The translations under genes and the position numbers were made by a program. Positions 46,746 to 59,097 of a DNA stretch of 64,000 nt are shown piece after piece. The stretch comes from Sclerodactyla briareus (taxonomy: Eukaryota; Echinodermata; Holothuroidea; Dendrochirotida; Sclerodactylidae): contig JAODTK010004998.1 of the NCBI GenBank assembly GCA_026419785.1, forward strand, positions 124,001-188,000, read 5' to 3'. How positions within the stretch are numbered: position 1 is the first letter of the stretch; each line of letters opens with the position of its first letter. The notes beneath the pieces were generated by a model that did not search any database, was not told the DNA's origin, and saw only the letters and a list, made by a program, of their open reading frames with translations.

Positions 46746-47740
46746 ATATCGTTGGAAGTTGCGAGACATCTATCAGAATCGAGTAGCCCGTGATTTAAAA
46801 AATAACATGTATTTCCGGTATGGTTAGGATACCTATTGTTTTTGGTGTCAGTTGGGGTTCATTCGAGGTCAGCACAGCCAAGACCCTGAAATTTCTTTAA
46901 TGCATTCTGTAACTCAGTGTCCTTGCGTCCTGAACCCGTCAATTCGAATAAAATGGAACCAGGAGCTCCCTTAATACATTGTCCACAACAGCCTGCTAAT
47001 GGTACCCATGGACAGCACAAAGTAAGGCTCCATCCTGCCATGGTGACCATGCCTAACTAGAAATAAAGCACATCCTTGAACACTAGGTTAACATGCAAGA
47101 CTCACAGGTATTCCTTTAACCTCCTAGATACTGAATGGACTGGCCAAGGTCACTGTCCCAGTGACCTACAAACTCTGTATGCTAGCCCCAGGCATGGCAC
47201 CTGGCTGCTTAAACTCACAATTAAAACTGGAAGGAAGAAATGACATTCATTCACAAAGTGTGTTTGGCAGCCATGCCTGAATCAGGAAGTCCTCATAAGC
47301 TGCCTTTATTCCATACGGTATCGAGGTACTGTTACTCCTGAGCCTTTGACTGACCCAATTTCCGTGTGCTTTGCTTCACACTGAGTGGCTATTACTTAAT
47401 AAACAAAGCATTCCTGGACTCAGTGTTTTCCCTCTAAAGAAGATTTGGCAGTGGTCAAAATTGCCATTCTCCTCTCCATTTTGAAAATCTTCGTGAGTCA
47501 AACTTTCCTGGGTCACTAGTTTAGCAGTACAAAACCCTCTTCTTTTTACTTATGCCTTACAGAGCCATTAGTGAGGCACTGCGTGGTCAACTGCTTAATC
47601 AGCCCAGAGGAAAACCCTGATCGTGATATTGACACTCTATTGACCCATATGTACATCTGATCTGCTCTCTTGACAAATTCAGAAAAATATGGGCACTGGT
47701 ATACAGTACCAAGTATATGAGCTTACTGTATCAGCTTCAC
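46746..47740. other. Intron or intergenic sequence, no gene seen
   Basis: No exon or known repeat recognised. A 63-codon minus-strand frame (46859-47050) is not persuasive. Confidence 0.3.
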
Positions 47741-47874
47741 AAGCAAAACATGTACGTGACGCACACCACATGTTATGACTACATAGATGTCCTTTCCAAA
47801 TCGAGGAAAAAACAATTCATTGGGCATTTGATATGGCAATGCAATTGTACCGAGAAAGAGGCATATTCACTAAC

Positions 47875-47964
47875 CCTCCATCTAGCTGGTAGGGGTCGTG
47901 CAGGTCTCTGTTCGTTCATTGGTGATGCCATCTTTTGTCTCGCATCTTCAACCGCACAATTGAC
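47875..47964 (-). CDS. Duplicated short exon, type A, shortened copy A3
   Basis: The minus strand has a tttctagtag acceptor, then GTCAATTGTGCGGTTGAAG, homologous to HIVALK, followed by gacaaaagatggcatcaccaat (DKRWHHQ as written, TKDGITN in the family frame). The second half of the longer copies is missing, and the exon ends near gatggagg|gttagt at about 90 nt. The catgttatgactacatagat tail follows downstream (47767-47786) as in A1 and A2. It is the most upstream exon I can recognise in the right series. Confidence 0.45.
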
Positions 47965-47989
47965 CTACTAGAAACATTGACAGATTACA

Positions 47990-48235
47990 GGGTTTCTATA
48001 CCTCAGGATTCCCAGTGAACAAATCAATGTTGAACATGTCTTATGAAATCCTTCATGTAAGACGATTGCTAGAAGAGTGAGGTGGATGGGTGCACCACCA
48101 TGCTGGGGACAAACCCGAATTAAAACTGGAAGGAGAAGAAACCAGGTTTTTTTTTTGAGAGGAAGAGATTTGGGATGGTCTCGACCTGTTTCTCTCGCAA
48201 ATGTGACAGTAGCAGAGCATACACTGTTTTGCATG
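47990..48235. repeat. Segment homologous to the block upstream of exon A2
   Basis: cctcaggattcccagtgaac, caatgttgaacatg, gggtgcaccaccatgctggg and gaagaagaaacc correspond to 12985-13140 and 14040-14220. An 88-codon minus-strand frame overlaps it (47968-48234) but is not conserved between copies. Confidence 0.5.
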
Positions 48236-49328
48236 ACAACTGTGGATGATTATCCTTGGTAATATAGCCCACTGACGATTAATATATCAGAATATAGCTG
48301 ACACAATTATCACAATTTCATCACTATTTTTCTACCTCAAGAGAATCGGACCCCAAGTGTCATCGCCGAACCACATCATTCTAGATAATCTTTCATTCAT
48401 GGGTCGCTAATCTTACTAACGAGCCTAACAGGGAGGGTCACTCATATCCATGCATTCATTCCCATATAAATCATAATGTATGGGTGCTTACACAAGGAAG
48501 GGGGGATTGTTTCGCAGTTGCTAATTTCAATTTTACTATATAGCTTCCAGTATAAAAATAACTCCCACTTGTTCCATTTTTACTAAGTGGGAATCGGGTG
48601 GGGTATCAAGTTGTCGTCTTAAAATTGTACTCTATTGTTTGTACTTGTACGTCTTCATTTTTTACATGTCTCTTATCAAACAATTGCTTGGCAGTATTAT
48701 TCCATATCAATTTCAAAGCTGGCTGCGTACACCTATCCAATGATAAATTTCAAAGGCCGGTTTAAAACTGTTTCACAACCAAAGGCTACTCTGCGCATCC
48801 CCTTCCCGCGTCCCCCCCTAACATTTTAAGTGGGGGGGACCGCCCCCCTAAAATTTTGACCATATGAAATTTTAAAATTAACACCAACATCGCAAGTGAA
48901 CTATCATTATTAAATCTGAGGAACATGAGAAATATAGACAATAGATTATAAGGCCAAATAAATGTGGAACTAGTATCCTTTCTAAGTTAACAAATGTGGC
49001 CGTATCGAACCCGCTTGCCGCCAGTGGTCTGCGCTATTCGCAGCTTGTAGCGAAATATGGAATCGAACTAACCGCTGTATGTTACAGGCCAAATACTCGG
49101 CAAAAAAAAGTGGGACGTTTGAAAAAGGATTTAGTCCTTAGATAAGAATAGAAAAGGATGCTTGCATTTTGTTCAGCTTTATGATGAACATGAAGAAATA
49201 TCCAAATCAAATGACAGTCGTGAAGGGATTCATCTTTATATCTTGCAGTATGGTTGAGGTGTTACGACATTTCAAAAAAAAACGACACCAAACAGCATGA
49301 TTATGTATCAAACTGTATCCTGTTAAAA
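48236..49328. other. Intergenic sequence with a C/G-run hairpin patch
   Basis: 48809-48853 holds cgtcccccccctaacatttt and taagtgggggggaccgcccc, which can fold on each other and resemble the G-rich element ends further right. No gene is seen. Confidence 0.35.
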
Positions 49329-49495
49329 CAAGGGCGCAACCATTAGGGGGTCCGGGGGTCATGACCCCCAACTTTTGTAAGGACTCCATTATATGATGAT
49401 TTTTCACCACAAAATGTGTCTAATTCACTGCTTCGCGACCCCCCCCCCAAAATTGGCTCTTGACCCCCCAACTTCAGACAGTGGCTGCGCCCTTG
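49329..49495. mobile_element. 167-bp hAT-type miniature element
   Basis: The left end CAAGGGCGCAACCA and right end TGGCTGCGCCCTTG are inverted repeats with one mismatch. Flanks read ctgttaaaa (49320-49328) and ctgtaaaa (49496-49503), an 8-bp target duplication differing by one indel, as expected for hAT transposition. C and G runs lie inside both ends. There is no coding capacity. Relatives lie at 59098-59658 and 63483-63672. Confidence 0.8.
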
Positions 49496-50175
49496 CTGTA
49501 AAATTGCTATGAATGCGTACCGATATGTTTCGATACAACACTAACATATTATGAAACCTAAATTCCTTGTTTGTTACAACATCCCCAAGAGAAAAAAAGG
49601 GGTTACGTAGTTTAAAAACAAAAGAAGCACCAATTGTCCCCTTGGCGTCGTTCAAACTAGTTGATAATTTTTCACTTAGTTGGTCAACTAGTTGTGAAAT
49701 TCGAGGAAACCAAAGTGGTTAACATGTTTTCTTTCCAATTGTTGGTTCGTCCCACCTACAGGACTTCGACATAAACCCCTAACATACTGCAAGTCGGATA
49801 CGCTACCAGTGACCACATTGCCGGGTGGCCAACTGGGGCGGGAAAGGACTACCTGGGTTGAGCATCATAAGTACTCACTACTCAGTCTCGATCAGGCACT
49901 GGTAAATTCCCTGTAATGAGGAAGGAAGCATTTTTCTAAATAGGGGGGGGGGGTGCGAGGTGTGAGAACCTTTCCCCGGGTTATCCCTCAGCGGGAATTT
50001 GCGTCTCCAACCCATCTGATACCTGTATGCATTATCATTCTCATACATTTTATTGATAACTACTATTATGCAGCACATGAATCCACTTGTTATGACTGGG
50101 TACGTATAGCTCCAAACGCTCAGGAAGTGCCACTTCCGGCCATCTAGAAGTTTGTACAAACCCAAATTTTCATGT
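49496..50175. other. Intergenic sequence
   Basis: Includes a G run at 49943-49953. No gene recognised. Confidence 0.3.
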
Positions 50176-50260
50176 ACTCTCACCCCAACCGCTGTGGCGC
50201 TCCGCTTAGATGGTAACCAACAGAGAATCCATCCAAGTTTGGTCTGCACCCCCCCCTAAA
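50176..50260 (-). mobile_element. End of a CTAAGCGGAGCGCCAC-bearing element
   Basis: The minus strand reads accatctaagcggagcgcca and then cagcggttggggtgaga, a core shared with copies at 53880-53930, 59580-59620 and 61495-61520. A C run (50250-50257) sits at the outer side. The other end is not found. Confidence 0.45.
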
Positions 50261-51540
50261 TTTGTAGGCTTCCTGCTGCCACTGAATGGGATTTCTTCCA
50301 AATTTCTCTGCCATGCTTTGATTTTCAACCTGTACACCGAGATGTGCATGATTGAGAATGTGCCAAAAATTCAACCCACACTACCAGGCTAAACCGAAGT
50401 TTACGCGGAGCTACTTTGAACACAACTTGGAAGATGTTCAAGGTGAGACCACGTCCTCTTCCAAAGTTGTATATAATCTCAAAATTTGGTTCACTTACTT
50501 TGATTCATTTGAGATGACTGACGTTCACAAGTGGGCGTGTCCTAGCCCTTGATGAAACAAACATCGCCGGAACTGTTCTCTCACATAATTTACATGTTAG
50601 TACTGGTACGTGAACTGTCAACACCTGTTCGATCCAGTTATTGAAAGTGGGAATGTCATACAATTATATACATTGATAATCGGATTCAGCACAAGAGAGC
50701 GATACAAGTATAAAAAGTTAAAACTTCCTCAATTGGCTGTATGGCTGCAAAGTGCCACTATGCATTTCGGCAGCCGCTGATTGCCCCCCTGGGGATTATC
50801 CCGGAATCCAAGTGACCTGACATGAGTCACTTACATTAATGACTTCAGTTAGTAGGCCTACGTATCCACTCCGTGTCCCTGAGTCCCCTATTAAAACTTG
50901 GCATTTAACAGTAGCACGAATGAATGGGCCTAGTATTGGATTCAAAAAGCAAGTTATTACCGTTTTGCATCCCTGGAAACGGAAATGATCTATTACACAA
51001 TCATCCCAATCAAATTCATAATAAGTTTCACACATTCCTACATGTATCCAAGACGGAATCTCATCAAGAAAGTTTCATACAATGGTTAGTAATTGCAATG
51101 AACCACTGCAAAACTAACAAAAACTGGACCTGAACAATCCATACACAAATCAATGATCTGAACTATCCACATAATCTTATGTAGACTCTCCGCCTGCCTA
51201 CCTCCTATTTGGAGCCATATTAATAATTTTCCAGACAGCAAGCAATTGCATATATCTAAATCTTTGTTTCATTGCATCAAGAAAATCACAATTTTCACCA
51301 TCTTTGCCACTGGAGGTGAGTGCAGCATCGTTCTCCTGTGCTGCTGTGCATGTGCAACCCACCCTTTGTGACAGCCGTTCCACAACAGGCATTATATTGG
51401 GCCTCACTCAGATTGGTATGAGCCATTCGGACATTAACAAAAAAAGACAGCACAGGAGTTCATGCATGTTTTTGATTATCAATGTCGAATTTTGGGCATT
51501 ATTTTTCCTCATCCGTCATAATTTTCAGGACTTTTGCCAC
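50261..51540. other. Intergenic sequence
   Basis: A minus-strand frame at 51198-51407 reads MPVVERLSQRVGCTCTAAQE and is weakly protein-like, but no family or splice context is visible. Confidence 0.25.
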
Positions 51541-51544
51541 TTTT

Positions 51545-51645
51545 TTTTAGCAGTCTTGAGCCTGGGAATCGACTGATCCCAGCACCCAGTCCCCGAGACT
51601 GAGTCGCCAAGTTTTGAATCCCGAGTCCCGAGACCAGTCTAAGAA
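51545..51645. repeat. GAGTC-rich patch related to 15525-15675
   Basis: cagtccccgagactgagtcg and cccgagtcccgagaccagtc parallel the GACTCG patch near 15.6 kb. Confidence 0.4.
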
Positions 51646-52050
51646 AAAAATCTCAAAGATTGAACTTCAAACCAATACTGCCAGGAGTAAAATAATACAT
51701 TGCATATTGGGAAATATATCACAGTGAAGAATATCTCTTATAAAATTGCTGAACAATAAAGTGTATTTTCACCAGGGTGACCGAACACTTCCACATCGAC
51801 GCTCACCATTTTCATGGCCTGCCCACCCTATCGCTTCCATTTTTCAGGATTCTACCTATCCTCGTAGGAATAGTCTATGAGAGAGGCGGTCTTGCCTTTG
51901 AATTGATGATTTATTATGCAGCTGAAGCAACACGCCTGTGTGGTATTTTTTTAACAACCTGGGGACAAATTTGATGTGTTTATTTTTCCCTTTATTTTCT
52001 ACACTAAACGGCTCTATTCAGTGTTCTTTTCATCAGAAGCCCGTTGTTGA
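51646..52050. other. Intergenic sequence
   Basis: Nothing recognised. Confidence 0.2.
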
Positions 52051-52054
52051 GGCG

Positions 52055-52175
52055 ATTGCTATGCTGTACCGAATGAGATGGTTCATATCTCTACGAGGGA
52101 GTCAAATCCTTCAGTCAATAGGCCCACCCCTTTTCAACAGTATACACTGGTTACCCTGGTGCTGCGTGTAGGCCT
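52055..52175 (+). mobile_element. Small LINE reverse-transcriptase scrap
   Basis: The plus strand reads PPLFNSIHWLPWCCV, close to the ITP.L..LHWLPV.YR motif near the end of CR1/Jockey-type reverse transcriptases. It is only about 40 codons long and lies near no other LINE sequence. Confidence 0.35.
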
Positions 52176-53845
52176 CTTGAGTGTCGTTCATTGAATGTGA
52201 CGGCTGCAAGGGTTAGTGTTATTACCATAGTGCAATTACGTACTCTGGATTGACATGAACACGAACGCAAGGCTTGCTTTAGTGGATGTCACATTCATTG
52301 CTTTATTTTGGCGATCCAATACTGGATTTTTTTCTATCGCCACTCCACCCTCCGCGGATATATTTTTCTACTGAACGCGTACTTGAGGACCGTTTGGTCC
52401 ACTGATTTTGTCAGTGATGCGATCATTCAACGGACAGTACAACCTAGTCACTGAATGTCGTTAATGTGTTTAATTTGCATTGGCATAATATAGGCGAGAT
52501 CGATAACTAGCTCAATCAGTAGGAGCTATCTCAATCATTAGGAGCTAGCTCAGTGATAAAAAACCTTGGTATAGTAGGAATCTACATAAGGCCAATCCTC
52601 TTTTCCGCTGTGCCGCTGATGAGTCGCCTGCACTACAATCCTCTCCATCTCATTTCTCCTCTTCATCCAGGGCGTCTGGAAACATGTGAACACCTGTTTT
52701 ATTTACTTTTTATCTATTTTTTTTCGCTTTTCTGGTCAAAGTATTAATAAAAAACATGAATTTGAAGTGTGAAACAATTACAACAGATATGAATAGTGGA
52801 AAGCATGGAAACTTAAAGCCAAAGCTGTTCAAAGCAGACAGAATCGGTCCCTATCGGAAGAACACAGTTTGCTCGTGTTAGTAATAGTCAATGGTAAAAG
52901 TCTCCCTGGCCTTGTGTTTGTTAGTACATTTCACGATGAGGGGCATACGACTAACGACTACTTATACTAGGACCTGTGTACGTTGTTCCGCAAGTTCGCC
53001 TTGCCAAATCATTCATCAGTCACAATCTCACAAAGCCTATCCATGTCTGACTACAATACATGTCGTGTCTTGCGATATGATGCCGCTTCGACTAGAAAAA
53101 CTCACCATTTTTCACAAATCAAGGATAAGAAATAGCCTACACGACACGGTTATCGATCCGGTTTCCGTCCGTCGCGCGATGCTTAACGTTGTCCACTCTG
53201 GCAGGGGCCTTACAAAAAAAGTACAACTATTTTGGCCGAATGCACATCGACGGCGTAGGGTCCGGGGTATTTGTATTGTCCACATAATTTCTTTGGTCTT
53301 GTCTGTACACCAAGCAGTGCAGTTTGCGTGGGAAGTGTAACAAATTGTAGTTTGGCGGCCATCACGTTCAAATCTGTACAGTCCACTGATAGGCTAATCC
53401 TTTACAAATTAGTCGTACGCTGCGCGTTTGCGTGTTGACCTCTATGGAGCGTGTTCATGACCGCTACGGCTGCAAATGCAGGGTTAGTGTTATTACCTTT
53501 TTGCAAAAGGACAACTGCAGGCTCGAATACAACGGAGGATATATCGTGGGAATCGATAACTGTACTATAGTCCAAACCGCCCATTTCGCTACGATGTCCT
53601 ATGTGGAAGTTATGGGCCTTCAAAGTGTTGGTCCTTATCAGAGAATTGGGGAGAATCCCATTGCGCATAGTGCATGACCATCACCTTTGGACAACCCAGA
53701 GGAAATTGTCATGCATTTCATTGTTTCATTTTGTTGAATAAGGCAACATTTGGCAGAAGTTTCTGTTGTCTTTCTCGTCCTAGCAAACCATTACCACACC
53801 TATCATTTTATCCACTACAGCAATCGTCTCCCATAGCCTATCAGC
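52176..53845. other. Intergenic sequence with a repeated 25-bp word
   Basis: gggttagtgttattacc preceded by cggctgcaa occurs at about 52201 and 53467. A 149-codon plus-strand frame (52891-53340, starting MVKVSLALCLLVHFTMRG) is not recognised and has arginine-rich and hydrophobic ends only. Confidence 0.3.
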
Positions 53846-54468
53846 GCGTATGGCAGGATTTGTCAACCCGGGGGGGGGGGGGGGTTACTACTACTCAATC
53901 GGAGCGCCACCATCGGTTGGCGCGGAGCGAGCAAGACTTTTTGAGGTTTTTAACACTCCAGATCACCGAAATGCCCCTCGTGAGCATGAGAGGGCCGTTT
54001 ACTTTACTCCCACTATCGCTAAAAAGAGTGCCTTCTTTGTTGTGGAACTACACTGAGATCAAATGATCTTTGCACTCATACTAAATGATATTGAATCTAA
54101 ATGTAGTTTGGGTTTTTCCTTCTCCCATAACTGTTCATGTTCACACCTATAACCCACGCCTACGAGTGACGCATCGATTCCTCTCCCTCAGCACATAACA
54201 GTAATGCCCGCACTAAACAAACTCTCATTTATGGGCACTGATATATGATTACAGTGCCGTCTAATGTTCCTTGTTTAAAATCTTTGAGAACAGTCTGGAG
54301 AAAAATGAACGTGAACAATCGGTTTCATTTATGAATAACTGTGTGTACGTTTACTTGATCTACAAAATGCTTTCTTCTTCTGCTCCTTCTAAACGTAACA
54401 CCTTCATATCAGGCTGAAGATCACAATGCACATCAAAACGTCTCATCCCGTCCGGGAATGAGGCAAGC

Positions 54469-54560
54469 CAGGGGCGTAGCCAGGTTTTTGTGTGGTGTGG
54501 GGGGGGGCAAAAGTTTGACTGATTATCCCTATTTATTATTGCCGTCCTGGGGGAGGGTAT
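54469..54560 (+). mobile_element. hAT-type end with G run
   Basis: caggggcgtagccaggtttt followed by a G run (54500-54508) and caaaagtttgac, a layout typical of hAT-type miniature element ends. The other end is not identified. Confidence 0.4.
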
Positions 54561-54794
54561 ATGGGATGGGGGTCCCCCTTTTGAATCTTTTGGCGGCATT
54601 GCACGGCTCAATTGTGCCTATTTTGCTTCTTGATAACAATCCAGGTTCCTTGGCGATTTTTTCCTGATTTTTATTCATCCACCCACTCTCTCATGGGAGC
54701 CATGCCTTGGAGGCACTTGCAGCATTGACTGCCGCTTTCATCACCGGCCCCTCTTGTAAGAAACACCGCCTGGTCCTGAATTCTCATGATGTAC

Positions 54795-55130
54795 ATGAGA
54801 AGCTTAGCGAATCCTTGACTGTTTTTTTTTTATGACGTTGACCCGACACAAGACAAATGGGATAATGTACTCGGTTTAATTGGGCAACAGACTTTGGGAT
54901 ACTTGACTTTGACTCTAGAGTCGGTGACCTAAGATGACCTTTGACCTGACCCCAAAACAATAGGGTTTGATTACTCATCATGGGGAACACACTACCAAAT
55001 ATGCTGATCATCCAAATGGTCGAGTTTTTTGTTTACCCGGCCGGCATCAACACACATACTACACACATACACATGACTACATAGATTCCTGACTTTCGTC
55101 AAGTCCGACTCGGGGAATCAACTAGAGAAA
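54795..55130 (+). repeat. Single TR2 unit with leader and tail
   Basis: Leader words (cttagcgaatccttgactgt), a TGACCT block (gtgacctaagatgaccttt, gacctgaccccaaaacaata), then the tail (cacacatacacatgactaca, tagattcctgactttcgtca). It is a minimal copy of the whole leader-satellite-tail module. Confidence 0.75.
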
Positions 55131-55289
55131 CCATGTTCAGTGCTCAACCGCACAAATTTTCATATGATAGTGACTGTTATGATAATATTTATTAGTATTG
55201 TACGTGATTTCAGTCATGCTGCCTTGATAAACTGAGGAGCATCTTAAGAAACACTTCATTTGATAGATATGAGATACCGTTTTCACACA

Positions 55290-56160
55290 ATTGCCCATTA
55301 GCTTTCTCATGACCTTTTTACCCTTGACCTTTGGGTGTCGAATGTCACCCAGACATCAAATGAATATTCTGTCAAACCTCTGATCAATGTCCTCACAAGC
55401 ATGAGCATGTGATGGCCAAAACATGGTCGAATTGCACATTATTCTACTATTTGACCAAAATTACCAAGTATACGCAACAGACCCTTTTCCTATGACCTTC
55501 CACTACATTCACTGTGGGAGAAAGACACCACTCAAAATGACATCCGGAACTAAAAAAAAACGAGAACCCATAAGTATCTACAAGTCAATTATTTATATTG
55601 TTTCTCTATCATGGGCAATCTGACCAAATCTGCATGAGAAGATGCCTTTTGGCAATTTTTCACATCAACCCATTGTGCCCCTGCATGCCATTTGACCTTG
55701 GGGATGTGGTCCATGTGCCCCTTGGTCAATAACATTGTGCCACGTGTGGTTCAGATACAATCGAAGCATGAATATTCAAGGGCCACACGTGTAATTTGCA
55801 TTTTATACATTTGAAACGTAATGCCTACTACCCCCTTTAATGACCTTTCACCTCCAATTCCTGTACAATCATTAAGCTAGCCAACATCATGATACACACT
55901 TTTCATGTATCATGCAATCCAGACTCGAATCTGCAGAAGTAAGCGTTTCAGTTTCCCACCTCATGACCCATTGTGCCCCGTTAAATGACCTTTTGACCAT
56001 CAGTTCAGTAAAACAATGTAACCAAGTTTGCTCAGATCGAATCGAAGCACGAACCTTTGGTGCCAAAAAAACGAGGGTAAATACAGACTGATAGATAGAA
56101 AGAATGACATGGGCATCCAATAGCTCAACCAGCAGCTGGTTTGAGCTAAGAATGAGAAAA
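55290..56160 (+). repeat. TGACC-rich dispersed repeat with GATA and tail
   Basis: Units with tgacctttgggtgtcgaatg, cattgtgccacgtgtggttc and cgaatcgaagcacgaac, then a short gatagata patch (56090-56100) and ggcatccaatagctcaacca..gctggtttgagctaag. The end matches 22832-22870. Confidence 0.65.
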
Positions 56161-56640
56161 TTCATTGAAAATGCAATGAATAGGCAAATATACATGTGTT
56201 TTGTTAGCTTATTGGTAACAACAAAACAAAAACCCTGTGACTCCAGTTATCATGTCCAAATTTCTCAAAACTATAGCACGATAAAAAAGAGCATTTACTA
56301 CTCCCCTGGCATATTCGTTCGTCGAGTTGTTTTCATTTTACCGTAATGTAATAATTTCATCTTGAATTCATATCATCCTGGGGGTGGGGACTGTAGGATG
56401 ACTATAAGAGCTCACTCACACTAAATGCTGTCACTTCACCTAGCACTTTAGAAGAGGCGGGCAATCATCCATTTTCCAAACGAAAGAATTTCTATTTTCT
56501 ATCCCGTTAATATTTTTGTGATGTTACAGGCTTTCAAAAGTGTGATATGATATTTGCTCGAGTGTGATTATGATATATTTCCCTCCGCCCCCATCCCCAC
56601 CCTCACAAAAAAAGAAAAAAAAAGAAGCTCCCCACTTTTT
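56161..56640. other. Intergenic sequence
   Basis: Nothing recognised. Confidence 0.2.
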
Positions 56641-56669
56641 TCTTGCGACTACCACTGCGTCCCCAAAAT

Positions 56670-56721
56670 TATTGTGGGGGCAGACTGCCCCCCCCCCCCC
56701 TCCCCGCGGGCTACGCCACTC
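56670..56721 (-). mobile_element. Inverted hAT-type end with C run
   Basis: The minus strand reads agtggcgtagcccgcgggga, then a G run. It resembles the 54469 end in inverse orientation, but target duplications do not match, so the two are not called one element. Confidence 0.35.
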
Positions 56722-57035
56722 ATATAAGCGACATGACTGAGGGTTTTTCAGTGGCGAGGCATTTACTGTATGGGCTGACGGCAGAGGAATCGGGACTGCG
56801 TATGGCGTTTGCTTTAATATATTTGTGAATATGTAATGCGGAGAGGAAACCCAAGCACTTTTTTGTTTTTACCCGATGTTTGAGTATAACGGGCCCTCGC
56901 AGGCCCGCTGAGGGGCCATTTTCGGCGATCTGAGAGGAGTAAAAACCTCAAAATTTTCTAGCACAACTCCGCGGCCAACCGATGGTGAATAGTAATATCC
57001 GCGCCCCCCCGGGTTGACAATCCTTCATCCGCCAT

Positions 57036-58365
57036 GGGGTTCATTTCAAGGTCATCTAAGGTCGAATTTGCATATTAAACTAAACTTCGTTAGATTTGAA
57101 CTAAACTTGAAGTGGGATAGGGCACATTTGTTCCTAACAAAGTTAAAGCTCCTTGCGAGGCTATCGTGGCAGATATTAGCCTATTTTATGTGGTTTTTTG
57201 TAACTTCCATGATTACAAGAAACTTGGTGGAGAGGGCTTATCCTGGTTCTGACGAAATGGAGGTCTTTATTGGGCTAATAGATACTTCTTCCCATGGATT
57301 GCTCAAAGCGGGGATATAAACTTTAGTAAGGTTAGTATATAGCTGGTTCCATTTCCCACAAAACAATTGACCTCATTAGGAAAGTATACATAGGCCTTCC
57401 TTAAGTCGATTTCAAGGTAACTCAACGTGAATAGTGGGGGGGGGGGGGCGAAGACATTTTGATGATTTCGCGTGTGTAGGAATTAGGAAAGTGACTGAAT
57501 GAATCTTTTTCACTGATAACTGTGCTTCTGGTATCATGGTTCATGCTTAGGTAACGGAACCCTTCAATATATGCGGTGACAGAATATGTTGACCGCATCT
57601 GAAAAATCCCAACGTAAAGCATACCGCACGCGCGATTTTTTTTTGGCATGTATTGTAACATCTTTCCTCACAAGAGCCTGGGTCGATCGTAGTGTGCTGC
57701 GCCCCATCCTTTACAACCTGGATCAGGGGGTAATATCTGTAAAGCTTTGGCATGTCGTCGAGTGAAACAGGGGTTGGGTTGAGTGTCAAAATACGTTGTC
57801 CAACGTTTGTTTATTTCCTATTCGTTCTCCTCATCGAGTACTCAAATCGAGACTCGAACTGTTTATGTAATCAGTCGTTCGCAAATGTCACGTAGTTCCA
57901 CTGTTTTGAGAACACTGTGGGTCGGTATGAGCCACCGTTTGTTAAGATTAGTGAAATGACTCACTAATAACTTGCAACTTCGCAGCATTTGTGTACGGCT
58001 GAAAGGTAAATATCAGTTTTTTTGCAGCTTGATATTGGGAATCCTGAGTGAACTGCTTCTATTGCTTTTCCTAGAAGTGATTCTATTTGAATACAGAAAA
58101 ATTAACTACAACTGTCTATTTTGCTTTTATTTTATTTACCACCATCTTTAGCATAAATAACATGCATTTTGTCTATAGAAAAACTCAGCCTGCTACCTGT
58201 ACAGAACGTATGTACAGTTTCATCAGGTTTATTTTTGGGGCAGGTGTATCAAATGAAATAAGACCTGCCTGGAAAACTTGTCATGCATTTTATTTTTTTT
58301 CGGCAGGAAATTAATGGATTTTTTGTCAAAACTCGTGGCCGTAGATCACTTTACAAAGTGTATCA
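57036..58365. other. Intergenic sequence
   Basis: Includes a G run at 57436-57448. Plus-strand frame 57014-57319 and minus-strand frame 57547-57789 are not recognised. Confidence 0.25.
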
Positions 58366-58369
58366 AATG

Positions 58370-58560
58370 TGCACATTTTTGCATCTAAGCAGTATTATGA
58401 CTCAAAATCGCACAAGGAGGGAGCACCCCTCACCTTGGAACTCCCTCCCCCCTCTTCAGACATCCTGCCATTTTTCCCCCCTCACTGTTTAAAACCCTGC
58501 TCCGCCTCTGAGTCTATCATCGTTGTTGTTATATTAGTATTGTTAATAAAGTTTTCAGCT
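58370..58560 (+). mobile_element. LINE 3' scrap
   Basis: The plus strand reads PSPWNSLPPLQTSCHFSPLT and then, in another frame, a FKTLLRL-like stretch before gttaataaag. This parallels the AP..WNSLP ... FK..L...LF order at the C-terminus of CR1-type LINEs. It is short and broken. Confidence 0.4.
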
Positions 58561-59097
58561 TTACCTGGCTGGCTCGGATCTCAAAGCAGGCGAATCAAAT
58601 GTGAAATATCGTGGTAATGAAGGCCCCTGTATCCTGTATGGTAATTAATAAATTGTTTAATATTATGTTTTGGGGCCAGTTGTAAGACAGAGCTGCCGAA
58701 ACTGTCACTATTTTTAGCCCCTTTCAAAATGCCTATAATGGTTTGGTTTATTTACAAAACGCTGCGGCGCATTTCGCCTGTTGCTCATTATTTCCTTTTA
58801 CACCTGCCCTGCTCATGGATACCTTCGAATAACCTAAAACGAGCCTAATTCTTGCCCCGCTTAAGCAAAATTCAAAAGTATCCTTGATTCATTAGCCTTC
58901 CGTGTTTCTTTACTGTACATTATGTTATCATATTAGCGTTAAGGATAATGCAGGTTAACGTTGTGTCATGTTATTGTACGTTTTCGTTTTGTGTTCCTTC
59001 CGGTCTTGCGTTCCCGCCTTTGATAACTTTAGTCGAAACTCCTACCTATATTACTATTAACTGAATTGCTTTGCGACATTTACTTTTGCACAATGTG
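58561..59097. other. Intergenic sequence
   Basis: LQNAAAHF can be read at about 58753-58776, a weak echo of the QNAAARL motif of LINE reverse transcriptases. Nothing else is seen. Confidence 0.25.

Larger units (their letters stand above)
53846..57035. mobile_element. Inverted-repeat pair 2.9 kb apart (G-rich-end element family)
   Basis: The left arm (about 53853-54005) and right arm (about 56885-57030, inverted) share aggatt.gtcaacccgg, a G run, ttactact..tca, accatcggttgg, cgcggag, ttttgaggtttttaac and a closing agggccgtt/agggcccgtt. The interval holds TR2 fragments and other elements, so these may be two insertions in opposite orientation rather than one transposon. No clear target duplication was found. 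Confidence 0.6.

Noticed and set aside
51198-51407. Minus-strand frame with plausible residues (MPVVERLSQRVGCTC).
   Set aside because: No splice sites, homologue or neighbouring exon could be seen; too little to call.
52891-53340. 149-codon plus-strand frame.
   Set aside because: No family, no signal peptide pattern beyond a short hydrophobic start, and a low-complexity arginine patch. Left as intergenic.
55887-56195. 102-codon minus-strand frame with a hydrophobic start.
   Set aside because: It lies across a TGACC dispersed repeat and its GATA tail.
54469-56721. A single 2.25-kb hAT element from caggggcgtagcc to ggctacgccact.
   Set aside because: The ends are only loosely alike and the flanking 8-mers (gcaagcc-like versus catataag-like) do not match.
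58740-58870. LQNAAAHF resembling the QNAAARL motif of LINE reverse transcriptases.
   Set aside because: Only eight residues fit, the following residues do not, and it lies downstream of a C-terminal LINE scrap, the wrong order for one element.
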